Of a stretch of DNA of 64,000 nt, positions 1 to 9,752 are shown one piece after another. Both the position numbers and the translations under genes were made by a program. Origin of the DNA: Serripes groenlandicus. Taxonomy: Eukaryota > Mollusca > Bivalvia > Cardiida > Cardiidae. The number at the start of each line of letters is the position of its first letter. The first letter of the stretch is position 1. The notes below the pieces were generated by a model that made no database searches, was not told the DNA's origin, and saw nothing but the letters and a program-made list of their open reading frames with translations. The stretch covers positions 19,902,871-19,966,870 of the forward strand of contig JASEVX010000012.1 in the NCBI GenBank assembly GCA_031761405.1, read 5' to 3'.

Positions 1-1
1 T

Positions 2-334
2 TTGGGTTTCAAAGAAACTCTAATATATCTGTTCTATGAATGCGAAAAGATAAAACCTTTACTACAAATGAGTGTACATAAGATTAGGGAACTAGATCCA
101 ACTATACAAATAACAAGCTCTTACTCTTAGGATTTTGTAAAAACAACTTTAAACTGAACATCTTATTTTTTAGAAATGAAACGGTATATATACTCCTATA
201 AAACTAAATTAATTACACCTTCAAATAATGGTCTAATAAATCGCGTACGTTTAGCCTCGAACATTTACAATTCCGCAAGACAGTCCGAATCAGATAAAGA
301 AAGCTGGACAATTGTAAGATATATATTACAAAAC
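2..334 (+). pseudogene. LINE reverse-transcriptase C-terminal fragment
   Basis: The + frame starting at base 2 reads LGFKETLIYLFYECEKIKPL and continues to a TAG near 130. This resembles the zinc-knuckle-like C-terminal region of many non-LTR retrotransposon polyproteins, where a short Cys motif is followed by ET-x-x-HLF-x-x-C. A second frame near 225-334 (NGLINRVRLASNIYN) resembles the last residues of such proteins. Stops and a frame change show that it is dead. It runs off the left edge of the window. Family resemblance is from memory of LINE polyproteins; the class is not determined. Confidence 0.5.
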
Positions 335-480
335 CACTCTTAACTTCAGATATAGATTTGTATTCGTATTACAAACAGAAAAATGCATGTTTTTATTTCT
401 TTTGGTTTGTTTGTTTTTTTGCTGTTTTTAGCTCTACTGGCCAAAGGCCAGAAGGGCTTATGTCGTGGCGATTTGTCCGT

Positions 481-486
481 CGTTCG

Positions 487-530
<44 letters not shown>

Positions 531-533
531 TCC
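481..533 (+). repeat. (CGTG)n microsatellite
   Basis: About twelve uninterrupted CGTG units lie inside the pearl-like element, at the expected position between its left flank and the tandem core. Confidence 0.95.
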
Positions 534-540
534 GTAAACA

Positions 541-1080
541 ATGTCTTGTTAACGCGATACAGTCTTCACTTTTGATTGTATCTCAACTAAACTTATACAG
601 TAGTTAGATATCTATGAGAGCTCGGTTCCTTTTGAAAACCAGCCAGATCCAAACATGCATGACTGGATTATGGCCCTTGAAATGGTCAAAATTGCTATAA
701 AAGAGCTTGTTAACACGATACAGTCTTCACTTTTGATTGTATCTCAACCAAACTTATACAGTAGTTAGATATCCATGAAAGCTCAGTTTCTTTTGTAAAC
801 CAGCCAGATCCGCCCATGCAAGACTGGATTATGGCCCTTGAAATTGTCCAAATTGCTATGATTGAGCATGTGAACACAATAGAGGCTCCATTTACTATCT
901 GATCTTCACCAAACTAAGATAGTAGTTAAATATTGATGAGAGCTTGGGTCCTTTTGAAAATCAGCCAGATCCGCCCATGCAAGACTGGATTATGGTCCAT
1001 GAAATTGTAAAAATTGCTATAATACAGCTTGTGAACACAAAAGAGCCTCCATTTATTATCCGATCTTCACCATACATACA
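541..1080 (+). repeat. 161-bp tandem repeat, about 3.4 copies
   Basis: The anchor AACRCRAT(A) begins at 551, 712, 873 and 1034, an exact spacing of 161 bp. Each unit contains the shared strings CCAGCCAGATCC and AGACTGGATTATGG with point differences. The fourth unit is partial and runs into the right flank of the pearl-like element. Confidence 0.9.
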
Positions 1081-1438
1081 TGCTCTGGATTGAAAATGAC
1101 CAAAGAACCATACCAGTAGAGCATAGGCCCTCATGGGCCTCTTGTTTTAGCCTCCTTTTCCCATCATGTAAATGTATAACTTTATTAACACTTGTAAAAC
1201 TATAAAACCTTTTTGAGTTCGACCCATGGTGCAGCGGTCATGGTTTAATTATTCATACTATTAACCTATATACCAACATAGACGTACTAAAATATATTTA
1301 CTTTAAGGTATGAGGGAGGATGCCCACAACCTTCACATATCTATGCACGTGGCTAATAAAGTTATATATTTAAAAAAAAAATACTTTTTCAAATTTAAAA
1401 AATAGCAAGGCTATTTAATTCATATTTTATCTGTTTAG

Positions 1439-1661
1439 CTGCTGTGGTTAGTTGGAAAGCCGACACATGCCCGTTCAATATACCAGAAGGTACACCGAAG
1501 GAAACCCTAAAGACATTCATTGCTGATGGTGTTCCGACTAACTATACAATTCTAAGCCAGAATGTCACTGGCCGGTTTGCGATTGCATCTAACGGAACAC
1601 TTAGTTCTATGACTGAACTCGACTTTGAGAGTGTTGAGAAATCATATTCTTTAGTGATCAT
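1439..1661 (+). CDS. Locus A exon 2 (first cadherin repeat, N-terminal two thirds)
   Basis: The acceptor TTTAG ends at 1438 and the donor GTGAGT starts at 1662. Length is 223 nt: 2 nt, 73 codons, 2 nt. It encodes the conserved Trp (SW), DTCPFNIPEGTPKE, YTILSQNVTGRF and LDFESVEKSY. Homologous exons at 23669 and 24986 have the same phases. Confidence 0.85.
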
Positions 1662-4496
1662 GTGAGTATGGTACATTTCATTTCTATTTGGGTTTCATGG
1701 TAGTAACGGCATTTCCCGTGTAATTTATCAGTATTTCCGGTGTTATGTATCTATCCTGACACCAGCGCATCAGTTGTTATGCTACCCCGGCAACCCTGAG
1801 TGTCAAGGAGAGAAGTCATTACTATTATGTTTAAATATCTGAATGACATGTTAGCATGGTACTTCTTTTCAAATGTGTATTCACATTAAATCAAAGGTAA
1901 ACACATAATTGATCGATAAGGATGAATATGTTTAGATTAACGTCGAATCGCAATTTAATTAAGAACTCAAATAGTTTAACTATTCCCACATACAACAAAT
2001 CAACAGCAGACGACTTCCAAAACATATAGGCAAGTAGTGGAACATCTGTATAAACAATACAGACATTTGTTGAATAGAAATGAAAACAAAGAGGGATAAG
2101 GAGAACTGAATTTCACATTTTGAGCAATTACTCCGCCGCAACGTTTTTAAAAGTGGTTTGCTACATATGCATCTCAAAGTGTCTGCATCTGGAATAAGGT
2201 TTAGAAAAGAGACCACACAATTCGAAAAGACTAGGTCGATAGTCGGTGTCGATACTGAAGTATATTTTGTTAAACCATTGAAAAAACACCGATATGCTTG
2301 TTCTTCAACATGTATACCGAAATTGCTGTGATAACAATTATCGAATCGAACAATTATGAGCGGTGCTTTGCGAAAATCTACCGTTAGGGCATACCTTATT
2401 AAAGTTAAACATTTTCCATGCAAACGGAATTAACTAAACTGCACTAATTTGCAGTAAACAGCGACGGCGATTTAACAATTATCAGAAATGTAGAAACACA
2501 TAATACCCTGCGTTACATTTCCCTTCGAAAATGTAACCCGAAAAGTGCAGGGAAATGTTTGTTGCCATTGTAATGTCATTTGCTTACGTTGTGTTGATAT
2601 CCGTCTCCGTAAATCTGCATATTTGTAATGACATAACCATCCCTAAAGCTGGAATGACATCCGGCATCATAACTTACGGTAAATTCATTGATCTGAATTG
2701 TATTCTTTTTACTTGCAGGGCGTTTAACGCCATACCCGAATACGCCAATCTTACATGTGTGATACAAGTCACGGACGATAACGAAGAAAAGCCAGTGTTT
2801 CTTCAGGATTCGTACTCGGTGAACATTCCAAACAATGTTGCAAAAGGTTATGATATAAGTTGAAAATGTGTTTTCTCTTTCAGTAAAATATATCTCAACA
2901 TAAACATTTGTTAAAGATCTAGGAATCATAATAATTTAAGTGTTACCAAGTTTCGTGCGATTTTCAATTGAAATGGACATGTGGAACATTCAATACTTCT
3001 ATGCTTATGAATTATTACGGATTACAATAATAGCAAAATATTTGTAACTATAACTTCTATAATGGGTAGAGGTTATGCGAAACAATTGACATGTATCTCC
3101 GCATTGGTTTCTGAAACTACTCACAGAGGGCAAGCGGATATCATGCACGTCATTAGATGGTTCTATTCATTAAATGCAATTTAAAAATAGCAGTTTATCG
3201 TATTGATGGACACTGACTCTGACAAACAAACCATAGATCAATAGAATGTCTTAATATACAATGTGTTTCGAATTTTCTTAAAGTGTTTTAACTGCACATG
3301 TTTAGGCCAGACAATGTGGATGCTCTGGTTTATGGGAATCTTCACTGTTCGCAAAAGCCATGCTTCTTCTGACAGATAAGGGTCGTTCATCGTCTGTCAT
3401 ATATCCGTTCATCCGTATTTCTGTCAAGTACTCACTAAAGGACATATTGTCAGTCAAAACAAATTTTCCTTCAAACAAGCGTATCTACACCAACATTTCG
3501 ATATATTGTTTAGGTGTGAGTCTGCTGAACGTTACAGCAACCGATATAGATGTGTCAGAGACGTTTAACAAGGTTGGGTACAGTATTAAAGGTTAGTGAC
3601 GGTAATACATGTATATTTAGTGATATTTATTGCGTTTATTATTCGTAACAGATATGCTGTATAATGAAATATTCAGATTATGAATAAAATGCTCATGCTC
3701 AATCTACACAGTTATGTTACTTTAATTCATATTACAAATACAGTTCAGTCGCCCCGTCAAAACTGTCAAACCTATCATTAATTACAGTGTGAGTTAGCAT
3801 AAGTACAGCATATAAATAATATTTTTCTGCGTGTGCTTACTGAGAATTCTGCCAATACTCGAGCCGATGGTTTGGGAAAATATAATACCTTGACCACGAT
3901 GCCACTTGAGTCAAACCGGGGACATTGTCATAACGAACTTGAACTGTACATCGTAGCTGCTGCATTCCATGATACATTATGTTTGATATCAATGAGAGAA
4001 AAAAGGAACGATTGCGATATCGGGGAATGAGAAATACAAGAGACAGATTAATTATATTTTATCAAATAGAGATTTTTTTCTAGAACTATCAATAATATAG
4101 AAAATTACCAGTGAGACAATGTGCATGCCAATGCCATTTTTCGATTACTATATAATTGCTAACAAATTGACGTTAGAATATGAAAGAGGTTCTAATTGTA
4201 GTGGTTAATCATAAACTGTTATGGCCTATGCAAATTTGACCTATGTTTCTATCACAGCAGGAGGCGATAGTGCAAACTTTACCATCAACGTTGACACTGG
4301 AGTTATCAAAGCAGCATACAACCTTACAGGGCCTCACACCTTTGTGATAACAGTGGTTGCTACAGACAAAGACAAGACCGATTTCACAGATGAGGCAAGC
4401 GTATCAATGTGCATCAGATGTACAAGTGGTTCTTCCTCACTTGAGATAAGCATGATTGCATTCATAGCTCTTGTCTTCGGTGTAATCGTGAAGTAA
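1439..4496 (+). CDS. Locus A: GPI-anchored two-repeat cadherin-like protein (exons 2-5)
   Basis: Predicted cell-surface adhesion or recognition protein. Coding exons are 1439-1661, 2719-2846, 3514-3591 and 4258-4496, all open with GT/AG borders and joining in phases 2, 1 and 1; exon 2 needs a phase-1 exon 1 that lies left of the window or is lost. The first cadherin repeat has NVTGRFAIA, LDFES and VTDDNEEKPVF, which match the family's G-x-F, LD-x-E and D-x-ND-x-x-P-x-F signatures. The second has VTATDID, DTGVIK and VVATD. One Cys in exon 2 (DTCPF) and one in exon 3 (LTCVI) could pair. N-glycosylation sequons include NYT, NVT, NGT, NFT and NLT. The end, CIRCTSGSSS then LEISMIAFIALVFGVIVK, looks like a GPI signal. 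No broken exon is seen, so this is the best candidate for a working copy. GPI versus a short transmembrane end is not settled. Confidence 0.75.
1710..1810 (-). mobile_element. SINE fragment (minus strand) in locus A intron 2
   Basis: CGGTGTTATGTATCTATCCTGACACCAGCGC followed by a CAACCCTGAGTGTCAAGGAG block matches part of the minus-strand SINEs at 6626-6892 and 33070-33321. The tRNA-like head is not present. Confidence 0.5.
1976..2185. mobile_element. Degenerate CCCTTTCCCACATACA-type MITE
   Basis: It begins TTCCCACATACAACAAATC, continues CAGCAGACGACTTCCAAAAC, and has a later block TTTTGAGCAATTACTCCGCC. These are the left end and central arm of the small foldback family seen in better shape at 58035, 60414 and 61362. 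It lies in locus A intron 2. Confidence 0.6.
2719..2846 (+). CDS. Locus A exon 3 (end of repeat 1, start of repeat 2)
   Basis: The acceptor TTGCAG ends at 2718; the donor is a weak GTTATG at 2847. Length is 128 nt with phase-2 entry and phase-1 exit. It encodes AFNAIPEYANLTCVIQVTDD followed by the linker NEEKPVF and the first strand of the next repeat (YSVNIPNNVAK). Confidence 0.8.
3514..3591 (+). CDS. Locus A exon 4 (second repeat, DxD segment)
   Basis: The acceptor GTTTAG ends at 3513 and the donor GTTAGT starts at 3592. Length is 78 nt, identical to the exon at 18515-18592. It encodes VSLLNVTATDIDVSETFNKV, including the TDID calcium-binding type motif. Confidence 0.8.
4258..4496 (+). CDS. 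Locus A exon 5 (end of repeat 2 and GPI-type tail)
   Basis: The acceptor ATCACAG ends at 4257 and the stop TAA is at 4494-4496. Length is 239 nt: 2 nt, 78 codons, stop. It encodes GGDSANFTINVDTGVIK, VVATDKD, then CIRC, a Ser/Gly-rich segment with small residues fit for GPI attachment, and a terminal hydrophobic run of about 15 residues. Confidence 0.85.
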
Positions 4497-4654
4497 TTTA
4501 TGGGAAAAGGTAACATTTTTTAATCTGAATTTGTATAAAATACGTCGTGTCATTCGTCGGATACCCACGGTGCTTTGAGTACGCTACTTCTTCTCGTTGT
4601 GTTATTCGCCTTGAAAACAGTCGTCATTATGAATATTTAACCTTTTATTATTTG

Positions 4655-4790
4655 TAGACGAATTTGTTCGCATCTACAGCAGACATCTTCGCAAACAGTG
4701 TGGCAAAAGAAGAGATTGTTCGTATGAGCAATTTCTCCTTTTGCTACAAAGTGGTCAACTCAATTCAGAACGTATACAGTTCCAAACTTC
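4655..4790. mobile_element. MITE remnant (CAGCAGACGAC family)
   Basis: It contains CTACAGCAGACATCTTCGCAAACAGTGTGGC and ATGAGCAATTTCTCCTTTTGC, the paired central arms of the recurring small foldback element. Confidence 0.55.
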
Positions 4791-4984
4791 GGTGAAGATC
4801 TGTTTTTAAGTCGCGTGCTGCCTAATATTTTGTTAGCCGAAGACTTTGAACTATTCTAACGGTTTCTACTCTGTGGACGTCGTAAAGTACGATATATTCC
4901 AGAAACTGTCTATTTTGACTGAGGTCATTAACACTTATCTACACTGCATAGTATACAATTGTATGGCAACAATCCAATAGACAA

Positions 4985-5110
4985 TGAGTCGTTCTCCTCA
5001 CTTATTAACCCTTTTTCACTTGAAAATACTTTTGAAATCATTTTGACCAAGTGAGAAATCGTTCATCTTGATCAATTTCTCTCTTTGCAAAATGTGTTCA
5101 ACACTTTTCA
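4985..5110. mobile_element. MITE remnant (CAGCAGACGAC family)
   Basis: CCCTTTTTCACTTGAAAATAC, then TGAGAAATCGTTCATCTTGATCAATTTCTCTC. The self-complementary centre is recognisable but the ends are eroded. Confidence 0.45.
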
Positions 5111-6069
5111 TTAGTCACACTTTTATTAATAGAATTGTGTAGATCATCTGTTTCAGAATTGATGTAGTTGAAATAGATTTATTTCCATGAAAACTAAATT
5201 TTGCCAGTAAATTTTCCTACTGTATATAATGTTGTAATAACAAAATGCATGACTTGGGTGCCGATGGTGTATTGATTCTTATGAAGGTTACCTTTTTTTA
5301 TTAAAACATGCGATAGTTTAGGGTTTAGCAAATTACGGCTTATGCAAATAGATACTTCCTCTTTTAGAGATACATTTTCTTTAAGATATTAGGCGTCTCT
5401 AAATTGACTCTATCAGCTTAAGTTATAAACTTACGAAGATAATGTCAAACTTTATCTGATATTAGAGGATGTTTTATTTTTGCGTATGATATGTTGATAC
5501 ATTGATAGCAAAATATTGAATATTATACATTGGTGTGGTTTTACAATTGTGTGTGTTAAGATTTATTCTGAATTTTCTTGTACCATTTCGAATTGGTTTA
5601 ACTTCTCTTTCTGTCGAAAATAAATTCCAAGTATTCGACTAATGAGCAGTTACGCAAACAAGAATCTCTGGCATTTCATAAAGAGTTTAAAAATCTGGTC
5701 AGTCTGCATATCCACTGGTAATGATTGGATGATCTGTATCCCAAGAGTTTGAATCACGACTCGGCCAACTTTCTGTTCTATGATTTACAAAAGTCTTTGT
5801 GACTGGCATCATTCCTTTTCATCAAGTTGGACAAATATAGCTTGACTATTAATATTATGAATATAATGCAAAATAAAAAACTGTATTTTTGCGAATGATT
5901 TGTTAATACAATGATAGCAATAGTATGGAATATTATTTTGTTTTTCATCCGTGTGTATTAAAAAGACTTTATGAAAGTTTTTTTTTTTTCTTATTAAAAA
6001 TACAAACTTGTTTTACTTTTGTTTTCATATATCTGTTTAGTCAAATCAGACCAGGAACATTGTTGTGTT

Positions 6070-6625
6070 TATATTATATATGATGACACCGCATGAAGGG
6101 TCGTCACAAAGTGACCCGGTGTATTTAAATATTCATGAGCAATTCCTCATTTGTCTTACCATATACAACCGAAGCTAAGCCGTCATCGCTTCTATGTCTC
6201 GTCTTTGTTTATGACCTATAACAGCTGCTGATACCTAACAATACTGTAGACGAAAATCTCAATACGCTGACGCAAAAGACAATCATCGAGGACATGTAAT
6301 AGGCAGCCATCAGATATTTTCGATCATTTGCTGCTGCAGCGAAGTGTGTGTGTGAATGTATGCCGTTAACAGGGAAAACGTCTCCTTGGGCTATTTATTT
6401 GACAGGAGTGCCAGTAAACATTTGCGTTGGTGAACCGGCAACTTTGATAAACTGAACTACTGTTGAAAAGAAAAACGTTCACACCACACTATGTTCTTTT
6501 TAAATCGTTATCATAATAAGATCTAGTTCCTACTGTAACAATTAGTATTGTTATTTTGTCAACAACTACTGAAGTTACTGACTATTTGTCCTGGACACCC
6601 CCAGTTCTGTTGTAAAACGGCTGAT
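6070..6625 (+). other. Gene-free duplicon related to 20975-21300 and 32465-33070
   Basis: No coding exon is seen. The block beginning TGATGACACCGCATGAAGG, with GTCGTCACAAAGTGACCC and later CTGCTGCAGCGAAG, has clear counterparts at 20975-21300 (without the middle) and 32465-33070. It belongs to the duplicated flank of the cadherin-like loci. Confidence 0.55.
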
Positions 6626-6892
6626 GTTATTGTTTGGTTGTTTGTATAGTATTAAACGCCGATGTCAACTCCATGTCACTTATATCACGGCGTTTTCTAT
6701 TATACCGGTACTTCTAGTAAGTTTATCCTGACACCAGCACAGCAGTCGCAATACAAACTCCGCAACACTGAGCAACACGGAGGAAATCCACTACAACTGT
6801 CTTGAATGTCTTTGCTATAACCCAGCGCAGGATTATATATTTGCATCCCGCACTCGATGCGGAAGCTCTGACCACTACACCAATGAAGATGT
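6626..6892 (-). mobile_element. tRNA-derived SINE, minus strand, near full length
   Basis: Read on the minus strand, a tRNA-like head (CATTGGTGTAGTGGTCAGAG, with A-box features) is followed by a body and the tail ...CACGGCGT...GGCGTTTAATACTATACAAAC. Related copies in the window are at 11570, 33070, 39880 and 60782. It sits inside the 3'-flank duplicon. Confidence 0.65.
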
Positions 6893-7359
6893 TATGGTAT
6901 ATGTTCTCTTTAAGAGCGTGAGTGTTTAGTCAATTAAATATCAATTAACATTTATCAGGGAGAATTGTTTCAACTGTAGCTATTTTGATGTCCAAACAGT
7001 GTATCACGATTTCAAACCAAAGACAAACAGTGCTCGCAAATATTTCTTTTTTTGCAAGCATGTGTTTTAAACATTTTTCGTTTTAGATATGGAAACTCTG
7101 ATTTAGGCAAGTTCTACTTAAACTCATGAAAATGTAAAAAAGAATATTTAACACATCGCAAATTTGTAATTTTCCTTGTTACAAACAACGCATAATGGTT
7201 GACTTATAAACCGACTCAATACATTTATTGATCATATAGGTATCTTGTCTAACCTATTGAAAAATTCATGAATAATAATATTTGAGTGATTTCCCTATTA
7301 TATGTGTAGGTTATTGGCATTAGTATATAGGACTTGACATATACAATCCAAATATTCCT
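6893..7359. other. Gene-free duplicon flank
   Basis: No gene is recognised. The segment at 6930-7000 (TTTAGTCAATTAAATATC ... TTTCAACTGTAGCTATTTTG) is a single-copy counterpart of the 67-bp minisatellite at 33361. The following 7080-7220 matches 34050-34180. Confidence 0.5.
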
Positions 7360-7812
7360 TATTGTCGTCTCTGTTTCAGAGTAAAAGAAAATACACGTCG
7401 TCTATCATCTGTTTATACTTACTGAAAACAAATTGCTCAAGTTGAATAGAGTATCTTTGACAGTGGCAAAAAGCAATATATTCACACTTAGATTTCCCAA
7501 TTTGTGATGATGTTTTGCGAATATATGTATATTCTACTTTCCCTAGGAATGGTGGTATGTTTACCAATTTCAATACCTAATCTATGGTTAAAATATCTAA
7601 ATTTCGAAAAAAGAATCTTCAATATTTATAAGGTATATCAAATACAAAGTATCTGTCAACATTAAGCAATGATTTAAATTTATTATAGTGATGACATCGA
7701 CTAAATGAGTTAATATTTCTATGAAATCCTTCGAAACATTATCGATCAGTCTGTGCTTAAATACTTCATCAAAATGTTTATGTATAACTACCACATCGTA
7801 ATCACAACACAT
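7360..7812 (-). pseudogene. Probable LINE C-terminal remnant, minus strand
   Basis: The minus frames read HFDEVFKHRLIDNVSKDFIE and, after stops, further short pieces such as WNW-x-NIPPFLGK. They resemble the segment after the reverse transcriptase thumb in the LINE whose other parts are at 11960-12447 and 34920-35200. The DNA also matches 34300-34750. Too decayed to classify. Confidence 0.35.
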
Positions 7813-8324
7813 GGATGCAGTGATGCAGTCTTGGAGGCCTCTTTTCAGAAAAGCGCATAGAACATTCTATAACGTTCAAACCGTGTGCCACTTGGGTAGA
7901 AAACGTTCGATGTTAACAAATATACAGACTGACGGATATACAGACGGATTTATCTGCATAGCGACAGTTTATTTTTATGAAATTCATTATTATTCATTGT
8001 GCATATAGATACACACGTCCCGAAACAATGTTAATCAATTAGTAAATTTGTTGATATGTAACGGCTTTACGTCTGTTTTTGAGTACAAATCGAGTTACTT
8101 TACATTTCCGTGAAATTCTTAACAACTAATTTCTTCACGGTCCCTTGCAAAATCGTGTTATACTTTCATATCCTCACATAGCTGAACAATTAAACCTTTA
8201 ATATGGATAATGTAAAGTGTGGCATGGATTAGTCTGTGAAAATTCAATTATCGCAGGTTGAATACAAAACGAGTTCACTTTACATGGACAGATATGGTAA
8301 ACATATATTTTGTGGAAGACAGTA

Positions 8325-8525
8325 GTGCAAGGGTAGAGCGTCGATCCCTCGTACCGAAAGTCCCGGATTGGAGTCCCGTGATGAGCGCGTTCTGACTTTG
8401 GGATTTTTCCAAACAAAAGGCGCGAGTACTGGTTTAGTCTCCAGGAGACAGACATCGAGCGTGATTAATATAAGCTGAAAGCTTGTTTCGCAATCGATAT
8501 AAAATAAATAAGTTCAAACTAAACA
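8325..8525 (+). mobile_element. tRNA-derived SINE (second family), plus strand
   Basis: A tRNA-like head (GTGCAAGGGTAGAGCGTCGA, then GATTGGAGTCCCGTGATG) is followed by a body with TTTGGGATTTTTCC and AGACATCGAGCGTGATTAA. The same body recurs at 51555-51715. Confidence 0.55.
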
Positions 8526-8611
8526 TACCTTATGACCAATTCATCCTGCGACAGTTGTTGAATTTAAATGGCCTATAAAACTGTACCCTTTATGGCTAAA
8601 CTACAGAAAGG

Positions 8612-8850
8612 TCTCGTCTGACCCTGACATGCTAAAGGTCATGTTGTATTCTAAACCCTTTTGCAGACGACTAGAAAAAACATTTAGTCAAATAATAGGG
8701 AAACTTTATATAAATGAAGAAATACAATTAAAAACATTGTTGCAAAAGCAGGAATTACTCATTAAGAGCAATTTCTCCTTTGGCCACAGCGTTTTAAAAA
8801 AACGTCTGCTGCAGTGGCATAAGAAAGCATCTGTACGTTAGAAAGGGTTA
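8612..8850. mobile_element. MITE of the CAGCAGACGAC family
   Basis: AAACCCTTTTGCAGACGAC at the left, TTGTTGCAAAAGCAGGAATTACTC with its complement GAGCAATTTCTCCTTTGGCC in the centre, ACGTCTGCTGCAG and GAAAGGGTTAGGC at the right. The ends are inverted copies of each other. Confidence 0.65.
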
Positions 8851-8935
8851 GGCTTCCGTTAAAATATAGACCTTTAACAGTCACCGGATTAGACATTAAC
8901 TAAAATGAGTTTTACTCTTTTCAAAATGACCGAAG

Positions 8936-9008
8936 GCTGAACAGTCTAATCACGGGGTTCGAATCCGGGTCTTTTGGTACGAGAGGCCGACGTTCTACCA
9001 CTATCCAG
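8936..9008 (-). mobile_element. tRNA-like SINE head, minus strand
   Basis: The reverse complement gives ATAGTGGTAGAACGTCGGCC with GGATTCGAACCCC, an A box and a B box at tRNA-like spacing. It lacks a convincing acceptor stem, so it is taken as a SINE head rather than a tRNA gene. A close relative is at 14758-14845. Confidence 0.5.
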
Positions 9009-9269
9009 TAAACTTATCAAGATTTAACAACTTTAAACTGTTTTTTAAAACAAAAGGCCCACTGCATTAGGCAAACATTAAATCAATTAAGCCACAGGAA
9101 AGACAGGTCCACACCCTAGTTGCCATGTTTTCGACCAATCAACATGGTTTGACGGCATCTGATACAAGGGTCATTCAAAGAACATTTCTATTAAACTATA
9201 TTTGAAAATTGGCCAGATCTTTTCGACAGAGGAGATGTTTCCACGCCACGCCAACAAATTGTGCACTAA

Positions 9270-9490
9270 CAAGGCCGCCCAAGTAGTGAAAATGGTTACA
9301 GCGTCTGCCTTGAGAGCGGATGTTCTGGTCATAAAAAAAACTTTACAAACGGAAGTAGTGATTTTGCTCATTGGCGCCGAGTGTGGCAAGGATCTCATTA
9401 TGTATCATGGACTGGCGTGAGGATACATTTACCAGAAGTTGTCGTGAAATACTGAAATACTATTGAAAGCGGCGTAATACTCCATACCTT
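9270..9490 (+). mobile_element. tRNA-derived SINE, plus strand
   Basis: The head is AAGTAGTGAAAATGGTTACA followed by GCGTCTGCCTTGAGAGCGGA. The tail GAAAGCGGCGTAATACTCC matches the 3' ends of the SINEs at 21820, 39880 and 60782. Short open frames on both strands here are explained by the SINE. Confidence 0.5.
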
Positions 9491-9585
9491 ACAAATACAC
9501 ACTTACATAATCCAGGACAAAAACAGGTGACAATGAGCATACTTGTATATTGTTTACAATCATTTGACATTTGTTTCTTTCACAG

Positions 9586-9752
9586 ACGGGGGTAATGGTG
9601 TGAACTTTACCATGAACGTTAACACCGGAGTTATCAGCGCTAAAACAATTCTGGCTGCTGCAGATCCTCTCAAAATAACGCTAATTGTGGTCGCTACAGA
9701 CAACAATAAGATCGCATTCGAAGCCGAGGCATCTGTAACAAGTGGTTCTTAA
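9586..9752 (+). pseudogene. Locus B: lone exon 5 of the cadherin-like family, tail lost
   Basis: Acceptor TTTCACAG ends at 9585 and entry is phase 1 as in the other copies. It encodes GGNGVNFTMNVNTGVISA and VVATDNNK, then stops at TAA 9750-9752. Compared with locus A, an 18-nt in-frame deletion removes the SMCIRC codons. A further 13-nt deletion shifts the frame and creates the stop just after TSGS, so the hydrophobic GPI-type tail is no longer read, though its DNA persists to about 9800. No exons 1-4 were found upstream. Either a dead copy or an exon that would give a soluble form. Confidence 0.75.

Larger units (their letters stand above)
427..1150 (+). mobile_element. Pearl-like non-autonomous element (Helitron/Helentron type)
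   Basis: A left flank (427-480) is followed by a CGTG microsatellite, then about 3.4 copies of a 161-bp tandem core, then a right flank. The right flank ends in a 6-bp hairpin (AGGCCC TCAT GGGCCT, 1125-1140) followed by CTTG and T-rich DNA. This order of parts is that of the pearl elements described in bivalves, which are thought to be non-autonomous Helitron relatives. The hairpin close to the 3' end fits that class. The exact ends are inferred. Confidence 0.6.
4497..6070 (+). other. Locus A 3' flank, shared with other loci
   Basis: No gene is recognised. The stretch carries two copies (5478 and 5881) of the core TTTTTGCGWATGATWTGTTRATAC-ATTGATAGCAA and a related segment with GAATCACGACTCGGCC. 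The same order of blocks follows the last exon of loci B, C, D and E, so the 3' flank was duplicated with the gene. MITE remnants are at 4655-4790 and 4985-5110. Confidence 0.6.

Noticed and set aside
383..607. 74-codon frame with Arg-Ala-Cys-Val repeats
   Set aside because: It reads the (CGTG)n microsatellite of the pearl-like element.
1980..2423. 147-codon minus-strand frame in locus A intron 2
   Set aside because: Its ends lie in a MITE, it is antisense to the gene, and no family motif is seen.
8936..9008. Possible tRNA gene
   Set aside because: A and B boxes are present but no full cloverleaf with acceptor stem; the relative at 14758 also lacks one; a SINE head fits better.
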